Below, one piece after another: positions 1-8,589 of a stretch of DNA of 64,000 nt. A program made the translations under genes and the position numbers. This stretch comes from Rhodococcus sp. 105337 (GTDB lineage: Bacteria; Actinomycetota; Actinomycetes; Mycobacteriales; Mycobacteriaceae). Where the stretch lies: positions 152,797 to 216,796 of the forward strand of contig NZ_JABAGQ010000008.1 in assembly GCF_012844225.1 (NCBI RefSeq), written 5' to 3'. The notes below the pieces were generated by a model. That model saw only the letters and a program-made list of their open reading frames with translations, was not told where the DNA came from and ran no database searches. Numbering within the stretch: position 1 is the stretch's first letter; each line of letters opens with the position of its first letter.

Positions 1-2
1 GC

Positions 3-1019
3 GCGGGGGTGGCCGTCAAAGCCGGACTGGAGTGGCTCCCGGAGCAGGCACTGGTACGCAATGCCTCGCTGTTCGTGTTGCCGTTCCTCGTCGCATACTT
101 CGCCTGGAAGCGCGACATGCCGGTGCGCGCCGCGGCGGCCCTGGCGATTCCGTTCCTGCTCACGGCGTCGGCGCTGAACCTTTTTCCGTTCGTCGCCGTC
201 GGCTCCACCGAAATCATCGCGGCGATCCACGCCCCCATTCTGTTGTGGCTCGTCGTGGGAGTCGCGTACGTGGGAGGCGAGTGGCGATCCCAACGGCGGC
301 GGATGGACTTCGTGAGGTTCACCGGAGAGTGGGTCGTCTATCTGACCTTGCTCGCGCTCGGCGGCGCGGTCCTCGTCGGACTCACGCTCGGGGCCTTCGG
401 TGCGCTGGGCGTCGACGTCGAGTGGTTCCTCGAACAATGGGTCGTGCCCTTCGCGCCCCCCGGGGCGATGATCGCGGCGGCCTGGCTCGTCGAGGCCAAA
501 CAGGAGGTGATCGAGAACATCGCTCCCGTCCTCACCCGGGTGTTCACGCCGCTCACCGTCGCGATGCTGCTTGCGCTGTTCGTCGCGTCCGTGGCATCGC
601 GCAGCATCCTGGGCGTCGATCGCGAACTGCTCATCCTCATGGATCTGATCCTGGTGCTGGTGCTCGGGCTGTTGCTGTATTCCATCTCCGCCCGCGACCC
701 GCACGCGCCTCCGGACGTGTTCGACACTCTTCAGGTCGTTCTGGTCGCCGCAGCGCTGGCCGTCGACGCACTCATGCTCGCCGCGATGCTTACGCGGATC
801 GCCGAGTTCGGATTCACCGCCAACAAGGTGACGGCGCTCGGGCTGAACCTGGTCCTGCTGGTCAACCTGGTCGGGGCCGGATGGTTCGGCGTCCGCTTCT
901 TGCGACGCCGTTGCGGTTTCGACGCCGTGGAACGCTGGCAGACGCGGTACCTGCCCGTCTACGGCGTGTGGGCCGCGGTTGCGGTCGTCGTCATCCCGCC
1001 GCTGTTCGGGTTCGGGTAA
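3..1019 (+). CDS. Integral membrane protein, DUF4153-like, 5' end missing
   Basis: The reading frame is open from the first complete codon of the window, so the true start lies to the left and only the C-terminal part (about 340 residues) is seen. The visible part has eight or so hydrophobic segments separated by short Arg-rich loops and ends in a hydrophobic stretch with PPLFGFG. From memory this resembles the C-terminal half of the actinobacterial DUF4153 membrane proteins, whose function is unknown. A GTG at 9 is possible as a start but has no ribosome site that can be seen. It converges on the response-regulator gene, 10 bases away. The family assignment is tentative; the membrane character is clear. 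Confidence 0.6.
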   Translation, partial: AGVAVKAGLEWLPEQALVRNASLFVLPFLVAYFAWKRDMPVRAAAALAIPFLLTASALNLFPFVAVGSTEIIAAIHAPILLWLVVGVAYVGGEWRSQRRRMDFVRFTGEWVVYLTLLALGGAVLVGLTLGAFGALGVDVEWFLEQWVVPFAPPGAMIAAAWLVEAKQEVIENIAPVLTRVFTPLTVAMLLALFVASVASRSILGVDRELLILMDLILVLVLGLLLYSISARDPHAPPDVFDTLQVVLVAAALAVDALMLAAMLTRIAEFGFTANKVTALGLNLVLLVNLVGAGWFGVRFLRRRCGFDAVERWQTRYLPVYGVWAAVAVVVIPPLFGFG

Positions 1020-1029
1020 CGACCGGGGT

Positions 1030-1689
1030 CTACCGATCCTCCGGCGTGACGAGGCCGGTACGGAAGGCGATCGCGACGAGTCCGGCGCGGTCGCGCGCAC
1101 GCAGTTTGGTGAGGATGCGGGTGACATGCGTGCGGACCGTTGCGGGACTGATGAACAGCTTCGAGCCGATCCCCTCGTTCGACAGACCCAGGCCGACCTC
1201 GGCAAGGATCTCGCGTTCCCGGTTCGTGAGTCCGTCGAGTTGCCCGGTGTCGCGCGCGCCCGCCCCGCGTGCGGCGGCCTGCATCACGCGCCGGGTGACA
1301 GTCGGCGAGAGCATGGCGTCCCCGCCCGCCACGGTGCGGATCGCGTTGCGGAGATCTCCGGGTGCGGTGTCCTTCACGAGGAAGCCGACGGCACCCGCAC
1401 GGATCGCGTCGAGCACGTTGTCGTCGGTGTCGAATGTCGTGAGTACCACCACGTGCACGTGGGAAAGCGCCGGATCGCCGATGATCCGGCGGGTCGCGGC
1501 GATTCCGTCGGTCCCGGGCATCCGAATATCCATCAGCACCACATCGGGACGCGTCTCGGTGACCACGCGCACGCCTGCGTCCCCGTCGTCCGCCTCGCCC
1601 GCCACCACGATGTCGTCCGTGCGCTCGAGCAATGCGCGCAGTCCTTCACGCACAAGAGCCTGATCGTCGACGAGCACGACCCGGATCAT
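1030..1689 (-). CDS. Response regulator, NarL/LuxR type
   Basis: A 219-residue two-domain regulator. The receiver domain covers about residues 1-120, with the acidic pair D8/D9, phospho-acceptor D54 (in LMDIRMPG) and K104 in FLVKD. The LuxR-type helix-turn-helix covers about 150-205 (LTNREREIL, then SPATVRTHV). It should activate or repress transcription when phosphorylated by the adjacent kinase. The frame stays open upstream, but ATG 1689 is chosen because an AGGAGG-like site precedes it and it overlaps the kinase stop as ATGA. That overlap implies translational coupling. Target genes cannot be told from the sequence; the divergent neighbours give no clue. Confidence 0.9.
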   Translation of the reverse strand: MIRVVLVDDQALVREGLRALLERTDDIVVAGEADDGDAGVRVVTETRPDVVLMDIRMPGTDGIAATRRIIGDPALSHVHVVVLTTFDTDDNVLDAIRAGAVGFLVKDTAPGDLRNAIRTVAGGDAMLSPTVTRRVMQAAARGAGARDTGQLDGLTNREREILAEVGLGLSNEGIGSKLFISPATVRTHVTRILTKLRARDRAGLVAIAFRTGLVTPEDR

Positions 1690-2840
1690 GACGGACCTCC
1701 TGCGGGAATGCGGGCATCGACGACGAATCCTCCGCCGTCCGGAGTGCCGGTGTCGACGGTCCCGCCCAGCAACGCGACGCGTTCGCGCATGCCGGTCAGG
1801 CCCCATCCGGTGGTGCGGCCACCCCGCGACCCGCGGCCGTTGTCACTCACGCAGACTCGCAGTACATCGTTGTGGTGGTCCAGGGCGACAACGACTCTCG
1901 TCGCATCGGAATGACGGAGGACGTTGCTCAGAGCCTCCTGGATCACCCGGTACGCGGTCGCGTCCACCACGGCGGGCAGTGTTGCCGGGGTGCCCCGGGA
2001 TTCGATGTGCACCGCTACGCCTGCGTCGGAGACGGTGTCGACGAGTCGAGGGATCTCGGCGAGTCCGGGTGTAGGCGAGTGGTCCCCGCGTGCTGTGGTG
2101 CCGGCGGGGGAGCGGAGTGCCTCGACCGTGGCATGCAGTTCGGACACCGCGCGCGAACACGAGTCGCGAACGGCCACCAGCGATCGGCGTGCGAGGGCGG
2201 GATCGTCGTCGAGGGACTCGGCAGCCACGTCGGTGTGCAGCGAGATCACGGACACGGTGTGCGCGAGCAGGTCGTGGAGATCGCGTGCGATCTGCAGCCG
2301 TTCGCGTTCGACGCGACGGGCGGCCTCGCGTTCGCGCTCGAGGCGGGCCGCGTGTTCCCTGCGGACCAGTTCTCGGCCGAGTGCGCGTCTGGACCGCACG
2401 CTGTCGCCCAGTGCGATCACCGCCGCCATCAGACCCACCGACCCCGCCGATTCGAATCCGAGCAGGTAGGCAAGATCATCGCCCTGGAACATCCTGACCG
2501 CTGTCGAGAGGATCACCAGCGCGCCCGAAACGGCGATCGCCCATCGCAGGTGCCCGGACTCCGCGGCCGAGTACAGCGCCACCGCAAGCGGGAGGGCCAA
2601 GCCGATGGGCGGGAACCCCAGGGCGTAATACGCCACCAGGACGGCGGCCGTGACGAGCAGAACGGTGACCGGGCGCTGCCGGCGGAAGAAGACCGGTGCG
2701 GCGAACAACGCGCCGAACAGGAAGGCGAGCGCAGGTGGCCCCTGCTCGCCGCCCCCGAGATCGGCGGCGATCGCGATGCAGATGATCGCGAACAATCCCC
2801 CGGCGAGGAGCGCATCGGTCGTGCGGTCCTGCCGGAACAT
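1686..2840 (-). CDS. Sensor histidine kinase, NarL-partner (HisKA_3) type
   Basis: A 384-residue membrane sensor. Residues 8-150 contain five to six hydrophobic segments, with no large extracellular loop, so it probably senses the membrane or an internal signal. A charged coiled linker (about 150-182) leads to the dimerisation/phosphoacceptor helix with H189 in RDLHDLLAH. The ATPase domain follows, with the N-box (EALSNVLRHS), the G1 box (DNGRG) and GWGLTGMRERV. This is the HisKA_3 class that pairs with LuxR-type regulators, as here. The start is ATG 2840; the open frame goes further upstream to 2954, but that extension is polar and low in family likeness. Confidence 0.88.
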   Translation of the reverse strand: MFRQDRTTDALLAGGLFAIICIAIAADLGGGEQGPPALAFLFGALFAAPVFFRRQRPVTVLLVTAAVLVAYYALGFPPIGLALPLAVALYSAAESGHLRWAIAVSGALVILSTAVRMFQGDDLAYLLGFESAGSVGLMAAVIALGDSVRSRRALGRELVRREHAARLEREREAARRVERERLQIARDLHDLLAHTVSVISLHTDVAAESLDDDPALARRSLVAVRDSCSRAVSELHATVEALRSPAGTTARGDHSPTPGLAEIPRLVDTVSDAGVAVHIESRGTPATLPAVVDATAYRVIQEALSNVLRHSDATRVVVALDHHNDVLRVCVSDNGRGSRGGRTTGWGLTGMRERVALLGGTVDTGTPDGGGFVVDARIPAGGPS

Positions 2841-3018
2841 ATTTCCGGCTGCTGGGCTGGTCTGCGCGGAGATGGTCGGTGCCTTTCCTCCGGTCGTGCG
2901 TGTGATCACCGTTCCGGGCGGCAGTGACGGAGTACCCGGCGATCCCGCCCGCACGTGTGGCGATCGGCGCTACGTCGGCGAGATTACCGGCGGCCGCCTG
3001 GACCCGGACCAGAAATGC

Positions 3019-3052
3019 GCGTACGGCGAGGGGTCGTCACCTCGCCGTACGC
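3019..3052 (-). terminator. Hairpin terminator after the 3077-3610 gene
   Basis: A perfect 13-bp inverted repeat (3019-3031 with 3040-3052) around an 8-base loop lies 25 bases past the stop of the leftward membrane-protein gene. There is no clear T-run, as is usual in high-GC actinobacteria. Confidence 0.7.
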
Positions 3053-3076
3053 CCGTGAGCGGAACTACCGGGCGTG

Positions 3077-3610
3077 TCACCCGACCCTAGCCTCGACCGG
3101 CACAGGCGTGGACGTGCGAGCCGCGAGCACCTTGAACAACGCGACGAAGGCCAGGACGGCAGTCACGCCGCTCATGGTCAGACGAACCCAGTGGCCTGTC
3201 TCGAACTCGACCGCGGTCTGTCGGAGAACCTCGACAGAATGCACGGCGGCCCCTTCGTCGAACATGATCGTGTTCCGTGGCCAGAAGTAGAAGGCCGAGA
3301 ACGCGAACTCGCCGAAGACCAGCGAGATCAGGCTCGCCACCGCCCACGGCCGGACCTTCTTGTCGCGCCGGAGCAGGAACACGGACGCCACTGCGAGGGC
3401 TACCGTCAGCGCACCCAGAGGCGGGAAGAAGTCCGACGGACCGGCTTCCGACATGAACTCGACGGTCAGATCCAGAGACGCCGGGGGATCGTGGAAAACG
3501 TTGGGGTAGAGGATGACTGTTTCGGTGAGGATTGCACCGAACGCGATGAGCGTGACCCAGCTGTAGGCCACGATCACCGCGGTACGGGGCGAGAAAGTGT
3601 TGTGTGTCAT
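3077..3610 (-). CDS. Small four-helix membrane protein, DUF1772-like
   Basis: A 177-residue protein with four hydrophobic segments, at about residues 12-33, 62-80, 88-108 and 145-165. The pattern (a helix, an extracellular segment with conserved polar residues, then three helices) resembles DUF1772-type membrane proteins, but the match is from memory. ATG 3610 is preferred over an upstream in-frame start at 3640 because the intervening ten residues are polar. Function is unknown. It sits alone between the kinase and SDR genes on the same strand, and a strong hairpin follows it. Confidence 0.6.
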   Translation of the reverse strand: MTHNTFSPRTAVIVAYSWVTLIAFGAILTETVILYPNVFHDPPASLDLTVEFMSEAGPSDFFPPLGALTVALAVASVFLLRRDKKVRPWAVASLISLVFGEFAFSAFYFWPRNTIMFDEGAAVHSVEVLRQTAVEFETGHWVRLTMSGVTAVLAFVALFKVLAARTSTPVPVEARVG

Positions 3611-3691
3611 GGTGACGACGCTAGTTTTCCGGCGTGTCACCGTCGTCCGTCCGGCGACGTAACCGCAGTACGACTTCCGACGTAGGCCGGA

Positions 3692-4351
3692 TTACCGGAG
3701 TGCGTCCAGCGCCTCGCCGATCGGCGTGTCGCCGTTGTTGAATTCGATGGTGAGACCGGCGGTTTCGGGTCGCTCGAGTACCGCGGCGGCGACGGCTGCC
3801 ACATCTGCACGCGACACTTCGCCCGGTTCGGTCGCGCCGTGACCCGCGATGTCGATGCGGCCCGTGGGCGGATCCAGCGTGAGTTTGCTCGGCCCGAGGA
3901 TCGTCCAGTCCAACTCGGCGGCCCGCAGATGCGTGTCGGCCGCGGCCTTCGCCTCGGCGTAGGCGTAGAAACTGTTGTCCTCCGGCACACCGTGATCCGG
4001 ACGCGACCCGTAGTAGGAGATCATCACATACCGCCGGACACCCGCCTGCTGCGCCGCCGTCATCGATGCGATGGCGGCGTCGCGATCCACGGCGTATGTG
4101 CGGAGCGCGCTGCCCCCGCCTGCGCCTGCGGACCACACGACCGCATCGTGACCCTGCAGCAACTCGTTGAACGCGAGCGCATCGAGTTGTTCGACGTCGG
4201 CAACCACCGGCGTGCCGCCGGCGGCGCGCACGTCGTCGGCGTGGTCGGGATTGCGGATGACCGCGCTGACCTCGTGGCCGGCGTCGGAGAGGAGACGTTC
4301 GAGGTGGAGCGCCACCTTGCCGTGTCCGCCGAAAACCGCGATACGTGCCAT
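3692..4351 (-). CDS. NAD(P)H-binding atypical SDR (NmrA-like)
   Basis: A 219-residue single-domain protein with an N-terminal Rossmann glycine motif (FGGHGKVALHL, residues 6-16), then VIRNPDHADDVRAAGG, the NmrA-like nucleotide recognition region. YYGSR near the middle takes the place of the usual SDR catalytic Tyr. Such proteins act as NAD(P)-dependent reductases or redox-sensing regulators; the substrate is unknown. ATG 4351 is used because the glycine motif begins five residues later; an in-frame start at 4393 would add a tail that the family lacks. It lies just downstream of an L-2-hydroxyglutarate oxidase remnant but shares no visible function with it. Confidence 0.8.
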   Translation of the reverse strand: MARIAVFGGHGKVALHLERLLSDAGHEVSAVIRNPDHADDVRAAGGTPVVADVEQLDALAFNELLQGHDAVVWSAGAGGGSALRTYAVDRDAAIASMTAAQQAGVRRYVMISYYGSRPDHGVPEDNSFYAYAEAKAAADTHLRAAELDWTILGPSKLTLDPPTGRIDIAGHGATEPGEVSRADVAAVAAAVLERPETAGLTIEFNNGDTPIGEALDALR

Positions 4352-4427
4352 GTCGATGCTCCTAGCGTCGTGGGAAGTCCTTCCGGTGAGCATGCCCGTA
4401 TCCGGTCGTCTCTACGCGTGGGTGTCC

Positions 4428-4637
4428 TCAGCGCACGCGTTCGAGGGCCGTCGCGACGAGGTGTTCGGCAATGGCGAGGGACGACGTGGCGCCGGGTGAC
4501 GGGGCGTTGCACAGGTGAACGAGGCGTCCCTGTCCGGCGATGACGAAATCGTCTTCGAGGCTGCCGTCGGCGTTCATCGCCTGCACCCGGACACCGCGCG
4601 GTCCGGCGTGCACGACACCGCTGTTGTGGCCGGTCCA
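4428..4637 (-). pseudogene. Internally deleted L-2-hydroxyglutarate oxidase remnant
   Basis: Reading leftward from 4637 the frame gives [12 protein letters not shown] and then, without a break, PRGVRVQA and an end rich in [16 protein letters not shown]. The first motif belongs to the N-terminal FAD region of the LhgO/L2HGDH family. The second block is the very C-terminus of the same family. Known enzymes have roughly 300 residues between them. Here both ends are joined, the N-terminal dinucleotide motif is absent, and codons upstream of TGHNSG no longer match. It is therefore a dead gene left by at least one large internal deletion. The GntR gene starting at 4697 in the opposite direction may once have controlled it. 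Confidence 0.8.
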
Positions 4638-4666
4638 AGAGCAGCACCGGCGACAATACCGTTCCG

Positions 4667-4687
4667 GTGTTACGTAAAAGTGTTACG
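4667..4687 (+). promoter_or_regulatory. Direct repeat before the GntR gene, possible operator
   Basis: GTGTTACG occurs at 4667-4674 and again at 4680-4687, one and a quarter helical turns apart. TTACGTAA within it (4670-4677) is palindromic. The second repeat ends nine bases before the GntR start codon. Repeats in this place often bind the autoregulatory GntR protein; that is inference. Confidence 0.4.
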
Positions 4688-4696
4688 GTGTGCGGT

Positions 4697-5038
4697 ATGG
4701 CCTACAAGTACGAAGCCGTCGCAACCGATCTCCAGCACCGGATGACGTGGAACGAATGGGCAGTCGGCGACCAGCTCCCGGGGATCCACGAGCTCGCGGC
4801 TCACTACGCCGTGTCCCCGTCCGTCGTGAAGGACGCGCAGGAAGTGCTGCGGAAGGAGGGGTTCATCGAGACGCGGCAGGGGAGGGGCTCCTTCGTCGTC
4901 TCGATCCCGGAACCGGGGGACATGACGCTCGGCATCCGACGGCACCTCGAGGCGATCCGGGCGGATCTTGCCGAGGCCCGCGACGCGGTGGTGCGCGCGG
5001 AACGCCGACTCGCGGAGCTGAGCGAAACAGTCGTGTAG
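4697..5038 (+). CDS. Short GntR-family regulator
   Basis: A 113-residue protein. Residues 1-70 form a GntR winged helix: MAYKYEAVATDLQHRM, then VGDQLPGIHELAAHYAVSPSVVKDA, then RKEGFIETRQGRGSFV. Residues 75-113 are a charged, helical tail (EAIRADLAEARDAVVRAERRL) that probably dimerises as a coiled coil. No ligand-binding domain is present, as in the short YtrA-like GntR proteins. ATG 4697 is the first start giving the domain; upstream in-frame codons overlap the promoter. Its likely former target, the LhgO gene, is now a remnant, so it may be an orphan that regulates itself or distant genes. Confidence 0.85.
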   Translation: MAYKYEAVATDLQHRMTWNEWAVGDQLPGIHELAAHYAVSPSVVKDAQEVLRKEGFIETRQGRGSFVVSIPEPGDMTLGIRRHLEAIRADLAEARDAVVRAERRLAELSETVV

Positions 5039-5050
5039 GACGCGTGACAG

Positions 5051-5091
5051 GCCTGTGGCCCGCAGATCTTCCGGATCTGCGGGCCACAGGC
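5051..5091. terminator. Bidirectional terminator, 18-bp perfect stem
   Basis: Inverted repeat 5051-5068 with 5074-5091 around a 5-base loop. It lies between the converging GntR gene and 3-hydroxybenzoate hydroxylase gene and would serve both. Confidence 0.85.
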
Positions 5092-5118
5092 GTGATCGTC
5101 GCGCGGGGGTGTCCCGGC

Positions 5119-6315
5119 TCAGCGGTTACGGTCCGAGGAGTAACCCCACAGCCAGTCCGTGTACTTGTAGCTCGAGGTGTCGCGGATGCGGAACAACTCG
5201 TTGCGAGCTTCGCGGCCGGCACCGTCGAGGTGCCACAGGTCGCCCCACATCCGGCCGGTGGTGAGGATGCGGTTGCAGCGCGGCGCGCGCTCGGCGTTGA
5301 CGTCCTGCAGGATCTTCGGCCAGTTCGCGTTGTCGCCCTTGTAGTCCTCGGACGCGTAGTCGGCGAGGCACTTGGCATCCTCGAGGGCCATTACGGCGCC
5401 CGACGCGAGGTACTGCAGCGGCGGATGTGCGGCATCGCCGAGAAGGAGCATGCGGCCGTCGACCCAGTTGTCGATCGGATTGCGGTCGAACATCGGCCAC
5501 CAGCGGTCCGTCCACAGGTACTTCAGGGCGGAGCGGACACTTTCGTGGCAGTGGTCGTAGGCGTGCGCGAGTTCCTCGGGGCTGCCCCACTTCTCCTCGC
5601 CGCGCAGGAACGCCGGCGACTGGAAGACGGCGACTTGGTTGAGCATCTCGCCCTGGCGAAGCGGGTACTGGATGAAGTGGCAGCGCGGGCCGATGTAGCC
5701 CACCACGTCCTCGATGTCCTCTTCGAGGGGGACTTCGTTCATCGGGAAGGTGCCGCGGAACGCGACGTAGCCGGAGCCGACGGGCTTGTCGTCGGACAGC
5801 TTGGGACGCAGGCGCGAGTGCAGCCCGTCCATCCCGAGCGCGATGTCACCGATGTGCTCTTCGCCGTTCTCGAGGATGACGCGCACGGTGTCGCCCTCGG
5901 TGACGACATCGGTCACCGTCGAATCGGTGCGGAGGTCGGCTCCCGCGCGACGTGCAGCGGCAACGAGTACCGAGTGCAGGTCGGAGCGGTGTACCACGAA
6001 GTACACGCCGCCGTAGTGCTCCTGGTAGTCGCGGCCGAGGTTTACCTTGGTGAGGATTTCGGCGGTCACAGCGTCGCGGAAGACGAGGTTCTTGGGCAGC
6101 ACACCCTTGGCGATCACCTCGTCGTAGACGCCGAGCGACTGGAGGATGCGCGAGCCGTGCGGTCCGATCTGGAGTCCGGCGCCCACCTCACCGAACTCGG
6201 CGGCGCGCTCGAAGAGCGTGACGTTCGCACCCTTCAAGGCGAGAGCGAGGGCGTTGGCGACGCCACCGATGCCGCCGCCGGCAATCAGTACTCGCGCGTC
6301 CTTCAGATCGGACAT
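5119..6315 (-). CDS. 3-hydroxybenzoate 6-monooxygenase (gentisate-forming)
   Basis: A 398-residue flavoprotein of the class A hydroxylases that converts 3-hydroxybenzoate to gentisate with NADH and O2 in the cytoplasm. The FAD Rossmann motif GGGIGG is at residues 13-18, followed by the acidic end of strand two (LFERA). The second FAD motif GDAAHP is at 293-298. The DG motif ([10 protein letters not shown]) sits mid-protein. Length and sequence, including the C-terminal [14 protein letters not shown], match from memory the characterised Rhodococcus jostii RHA1 enzyme. AAGGAG precedes ATG 6315. The transporter gene follows 31 bases beyond its own start side, so the two are not overlapping; all remaining gentisate genes lie in the opposite direction past the regulator. 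Confidence 0.93.
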   Translation of the reverse strand: MSDLKDARVLIAGGGIGGVANALALALKGANVTLFERAAEFGEVGAGLQIGPHGSRILQSLGVYDEVIAKGVLPKNLVFRDAVTAEILTKVNLGRDYQEHYGGVYFVVHRSDLHSVLVAAARRAGADLRTDSTVTDVVTEGDTVRVILENGEEHIGDIALGMDGLHSRLRPKLSDDKPVGSGYVAFRGTFPMNEVPLEEDIEDVVGYIGPRCHFIQYPLRQGEMLNQVAVFQSPAFLRGEEKWGSPEELAHAYDHCHESVRSALKYLWTDRWWPMFDRNPIDNWVDGRMLLLGDAAHPPLQYLASGAVMALEDAKCLADYASEDYKGDNANWPKILQDVNAERAPRCNRILTTGRMWGDLWHLDGAGREARNELFRIRDTSSYKYTDWLWGYSSDRNR

Positions 6316-6346
6316 GACACTCCTTCGGGTGGGGGGAATTGTGAGA

Positions 6347-7603
6347 TCAGTGAGTGAGGATCGGGCCGCGCGGCGCGTCGTGGCGGACGGGGAACTTCTG
6401 CCAGATCACCGTGAGCAACAGCGCCGAGATCAAGGCGCTGACGCCGAAGAGGATGAAGTTCGAGTGGGCGCCGAGTCCGGCGGCGAGCAGCCATCCACCG
6501 ATCTGTGGGGCGGCAACGGCACCGATCCGGCCGACGCCGAGAGCCCAGCCGAGCGCCGTGCCCCGCAGGTGGTCGGGGTAGTACGACGCGACGGCCGCGA
6601 TGATCAGTGCCTGGGTGCCGTGGGTACCGACACCGGCGATCACGAAGATCAGGTACACCGCGGCGACCGGCGGATCGAGCAGCAGGGTCAGCAGCGCGAC
6701 ACCGGCCATCAGCGCGGCGACGATGCTCGTCGGCACCGAACCCCAGCGCACGCCGCCCCAGGCGGTGACGAACGAGCCGACGACGGCGCCGAGGTTGAGC
6801 GCCAGCGCGAAAGTCAGCGCGTTGCCCAGGTCGGTGCCCTCACCTTGCATGAGCTTGGGAAGCCAGGTGCCGAGGCCGTACCACGAGAGCAGGGTCACCA
6901 CGGTCACCGCCGCGAACATGATGCTCACGGCGCGGAAACGGGTACCGAGCAGTTCCTTGAAGCCGCCCGCGGCGTTGCCGGGATGGGCATCGGGGGCGTG
7001 CTTGGGCAGCACCTTGATCGCCAGCGGAACGAGAATGAAGAGCGGGATCAGCGCGAAGAGGAACATCGGGCGCCAGCCCCAGTGGGGAATCACCGGGATG
7101 CCCACGAGGGCCGCGATCGAACCGCCGATCGGCACGCCGGACATCATCATCGTCGCGACGGCGGCGCGCCACTTGTTCGGCACCAGTTCGGCAGCCAGGG
7201 CGTTGGACGTCGGCACCAGTCCGCCGAGGCCGATTCCGGCGATCAGGCGCAGGATGCCGAAGACCGCAGGTCCGGGAGCGACGGCACACAACGCGGTGAA
7301 CACGGAGAGGACGACAACGCAGCCGACCACCGCCTGTTTGCGTCCGATCGCGTCGGACAGCCGGCCCGCGAGAACGGCGCCGATCATCATGCCCAGGAAT
7401 GCCAGGCTGCCGAGTGTGCCGGCCGTCGAGGAACTGATTCCCCATTCGTCCTGCAGGCTGGGGATCACGTTGCCGTAGACGATGAGGTCGTATCCGTCGA
7501 ATACGACGAACAGCCAGCAGACGACGACTGCTGCGATGCTGCCGGGAGCCATGGGCAGACGGCGTGCACCGGAGGCGACGGTGGCCCCTGGGGAGATGTG
7601 CAT
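6347..7603 (-). CDS. Aromatic acid:H+ symporter, MFS (AAHS) family
   Basis: A 418-residue protein with twelve hydrophobic segments. The AAHS signature DGYDLIVYG lies in helix 1, where the Asp is essential in the family (benzoate, 4-hydroxybenzoate and 3-hydroxybenzoate importers). The MFS loop 2-3 motif is [10 protein letters not shown]. It should import 3-hydroxybenzoate or gentisate for the genes around it. The frame is open far upstream, across the divergent regulator gene, so that part is not coding. ATG 7603 is chosen since it is directly ahead of the first polar segment and helix 1. It is co-directional and upstream of the hydroxylase gene, 31 bases apart, so the order of transcription is transporter then hydroxylase. 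Confidence 0.9.
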   Translation of the reverse strand: MHISPGATVASGARRLPMAPGSIAAVVVCWLFVVFDGYDLIVYGNVIPSLQDEWGISSSTAGTLGSLAFLGMMIGAVLAGRLSDAIGRKQAVVGCVVVLSVFTALCAVAPGPAVFGILRLIAGIGLGGLVPTSNALAAELVPNKWRAAVATMMMSGVPIGGSIAALVGIPVIPHWGWRPMFLFALIPLFILVPLAIKVLPKHAPDAHPGNAAGGFKELLGTRFRAVSIMFAAVTVVTLLSWYGLGTWLPKLMQGEGTDLGNALTFALALNLGAVVGSFVTAWGGVRWGSVPTSIVAALMAGVALLTLLLDPPVAAVYLIFVIAGVGTHGTQALIIAAVASYYPDHLRGTALGWALGVGRIGAVAAPQIGGWLLAAGLGAHSNFILFGVSALISALLLTVIWQKFPVRHDAPRGPILTH

Positions 7604-7643
7604 GAATCCAACGTTGATGCGCTCACGTGCTCGGTGCAATAAA

Positions 7644-7660
7644 GTTCTTCTATGCAGAAT
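7644..7660 (-). promoter_or_regulatory. Candidate IclR operator 1 (divergent promoter)
   Basis: On the minus strand the site reads ATTCT GCATA GAAGAAC. It matches a second site at 8496-8512 in both arms and spacing. It overlaps the start codon of the IclR gene and lies about 45 bases upstream of the transporter start. From memory, the gentisate regulator GenR of Corynebacterium binds ATTCC-N-GGAAT repeats, which is close to this. Confidence 0.5.
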
Positions 7661-8482
7661 GCGCCGAAACCAGGCAAACGCATCACGAAGCCGTCGTACT
7701 CGCTCGAGTCCGTGGACAACGCGCTGCACCTGCTGCAGTTGCTCCGCGACGTCGGAGCACTGCGGGTGAAGGACGCGGCGGAGGCGCTCGGCACCGCGCC
7801 GTCGACCGCGCATCGGCTCCTGGCGATGCTCGTCTACCGGGGCTTCGCCGTGCAGGACGAGAAGCGCCGCTACCACCCCGGTCCCGCGATGGGGGCCGGG
7901 CCGGCGAAGCACGGATGGACCAGAGAGCTTGCCGATATCGCGCGTCCGCACATGGAGGCGCTCGCGATGATGACGGGCGAGACCATCAACCTGGTTCTCC
8001 GGATCGGGTCGCAGGCACGTTTCCTGTACACGGCAGAAGCGGCAACGATGCTGCGTGTGGGGGACAGGCAAGGCCAGGTACTCCCGGCGGAACTCACCGC
8101 GGGCGGGCGCATCCTGCTCGCCGAACTCCCCCGGCGCACGCTCGAACAGCTGTACCTCCGACCGGCGGGCCCGCCGACCATCAGCCAGGGCCCGACCGCA
8201 TCCGAGACGGACCGGCGGCTCGCTCCCGGTGAGTTCGAGATCTTCGTCAGTGAACTCGAAGCGGCCCGGCGCGTGGGATTCGCCGTCAACGTCGAGCAGA
8301 CCGAACAGGGCGTCGCGGCATTCGGGGTCGCGGTGCGGAACGGTCGTGGGCACGCGATCGCGGCGCTCACCGCAGCGGTACCCGCGACCCGGTACCGGCA
8401 GCACCTGCACGGGCAACTGGTGCAGCAGATGCGGGCGGCGATCCGGGGCCTCGAGGTGGACGTCGCACACATCGAAGGATGA
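7652..8482 (+). CDS. IclR-family regulator of the gentisate genes (GenR-like)
   Basis: A 276-residue regulator. Residues 17-80 form the IclR winged helix (SVDNALHLLQLLRD, then VKDAAEALGTAPSTAHRLLAML). The rest is the IclR ligand-binding domain with ARPHMEALAMMTGETINLVLRIG and the later GFAVNVEQTEQGVAAFGV. Its position between the divergent transporter/hydroxylase genes and the gentisate dioxygenase gene makes control of both operons by 3-hydroxybenzoate or gentisate likely. Two matching inverted repeats, at 7644-7660 and 8496-8512, fit this. The stop is followed by 107 bases before the dioxygenase gene, with its own probable promoter. The start codon overlaps operator 1, so it probably represses itself. 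Confidence 0.88.
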   Translation: MQNAPKPGKRITKPSYSLESVDNALHLLQLLRDVGALRVKDAAEALGTAPSTAHRLLAMLVYRGFAVQDEKRRYHPGPAMGAGPAKHGWTRELADIARPHMEALAMMTGETINLVLRIGSQARFLYTAEAATMLRVGDRQGQVLPAELTAGGRILLAELPRRTLEQLYLRPAGPPTISQGPTASETDRRLAPGEFEIFVSELEAARRVGFAVNVEQTEQGVAAFGVAVRNGRGHAIAALTAAVPATRYRQHLHGQLVQQMRAAIRGLEVDVAHIEG

Positions 8483-8495
8483 GATTTACGTCAAG

Positions 8496-8512
8496 ATTCC
8501 ACAGGGAAGAAT
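8496..8512 (+). promoter_or_regulatory. Candidate IclR operator 2 (gentisate dioxygenase promoter)
   Basis: ATTCC ACAGG GAAGAAT, the same layout as the site at 7644-7660. It lies 78 bases upstream of the dioxygenase start, a usual place for an IclR activator or repressor. A possible -35/-10 pair lies just downstream (TTGTGT near 8514, CATAGG near 8540). Confidence 0.5.
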
Positions 8513-8589
8513 ATTGTGTGCTCTGGCGGACGGTGCGGCATAGGTTGTGATCAACGCCCAACGTGTGTGTCGTTTCGCGAGGAGAAATC

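Noticed and set aside
4690..6357. A 555-codon open frame antisense to the 3-hydroxybenzoate hydroxylase
   Set aside because: It crosses the GntR gene, the terminator and the hydroxylase gene without any recognisable domain; it is a by-product of high GC.
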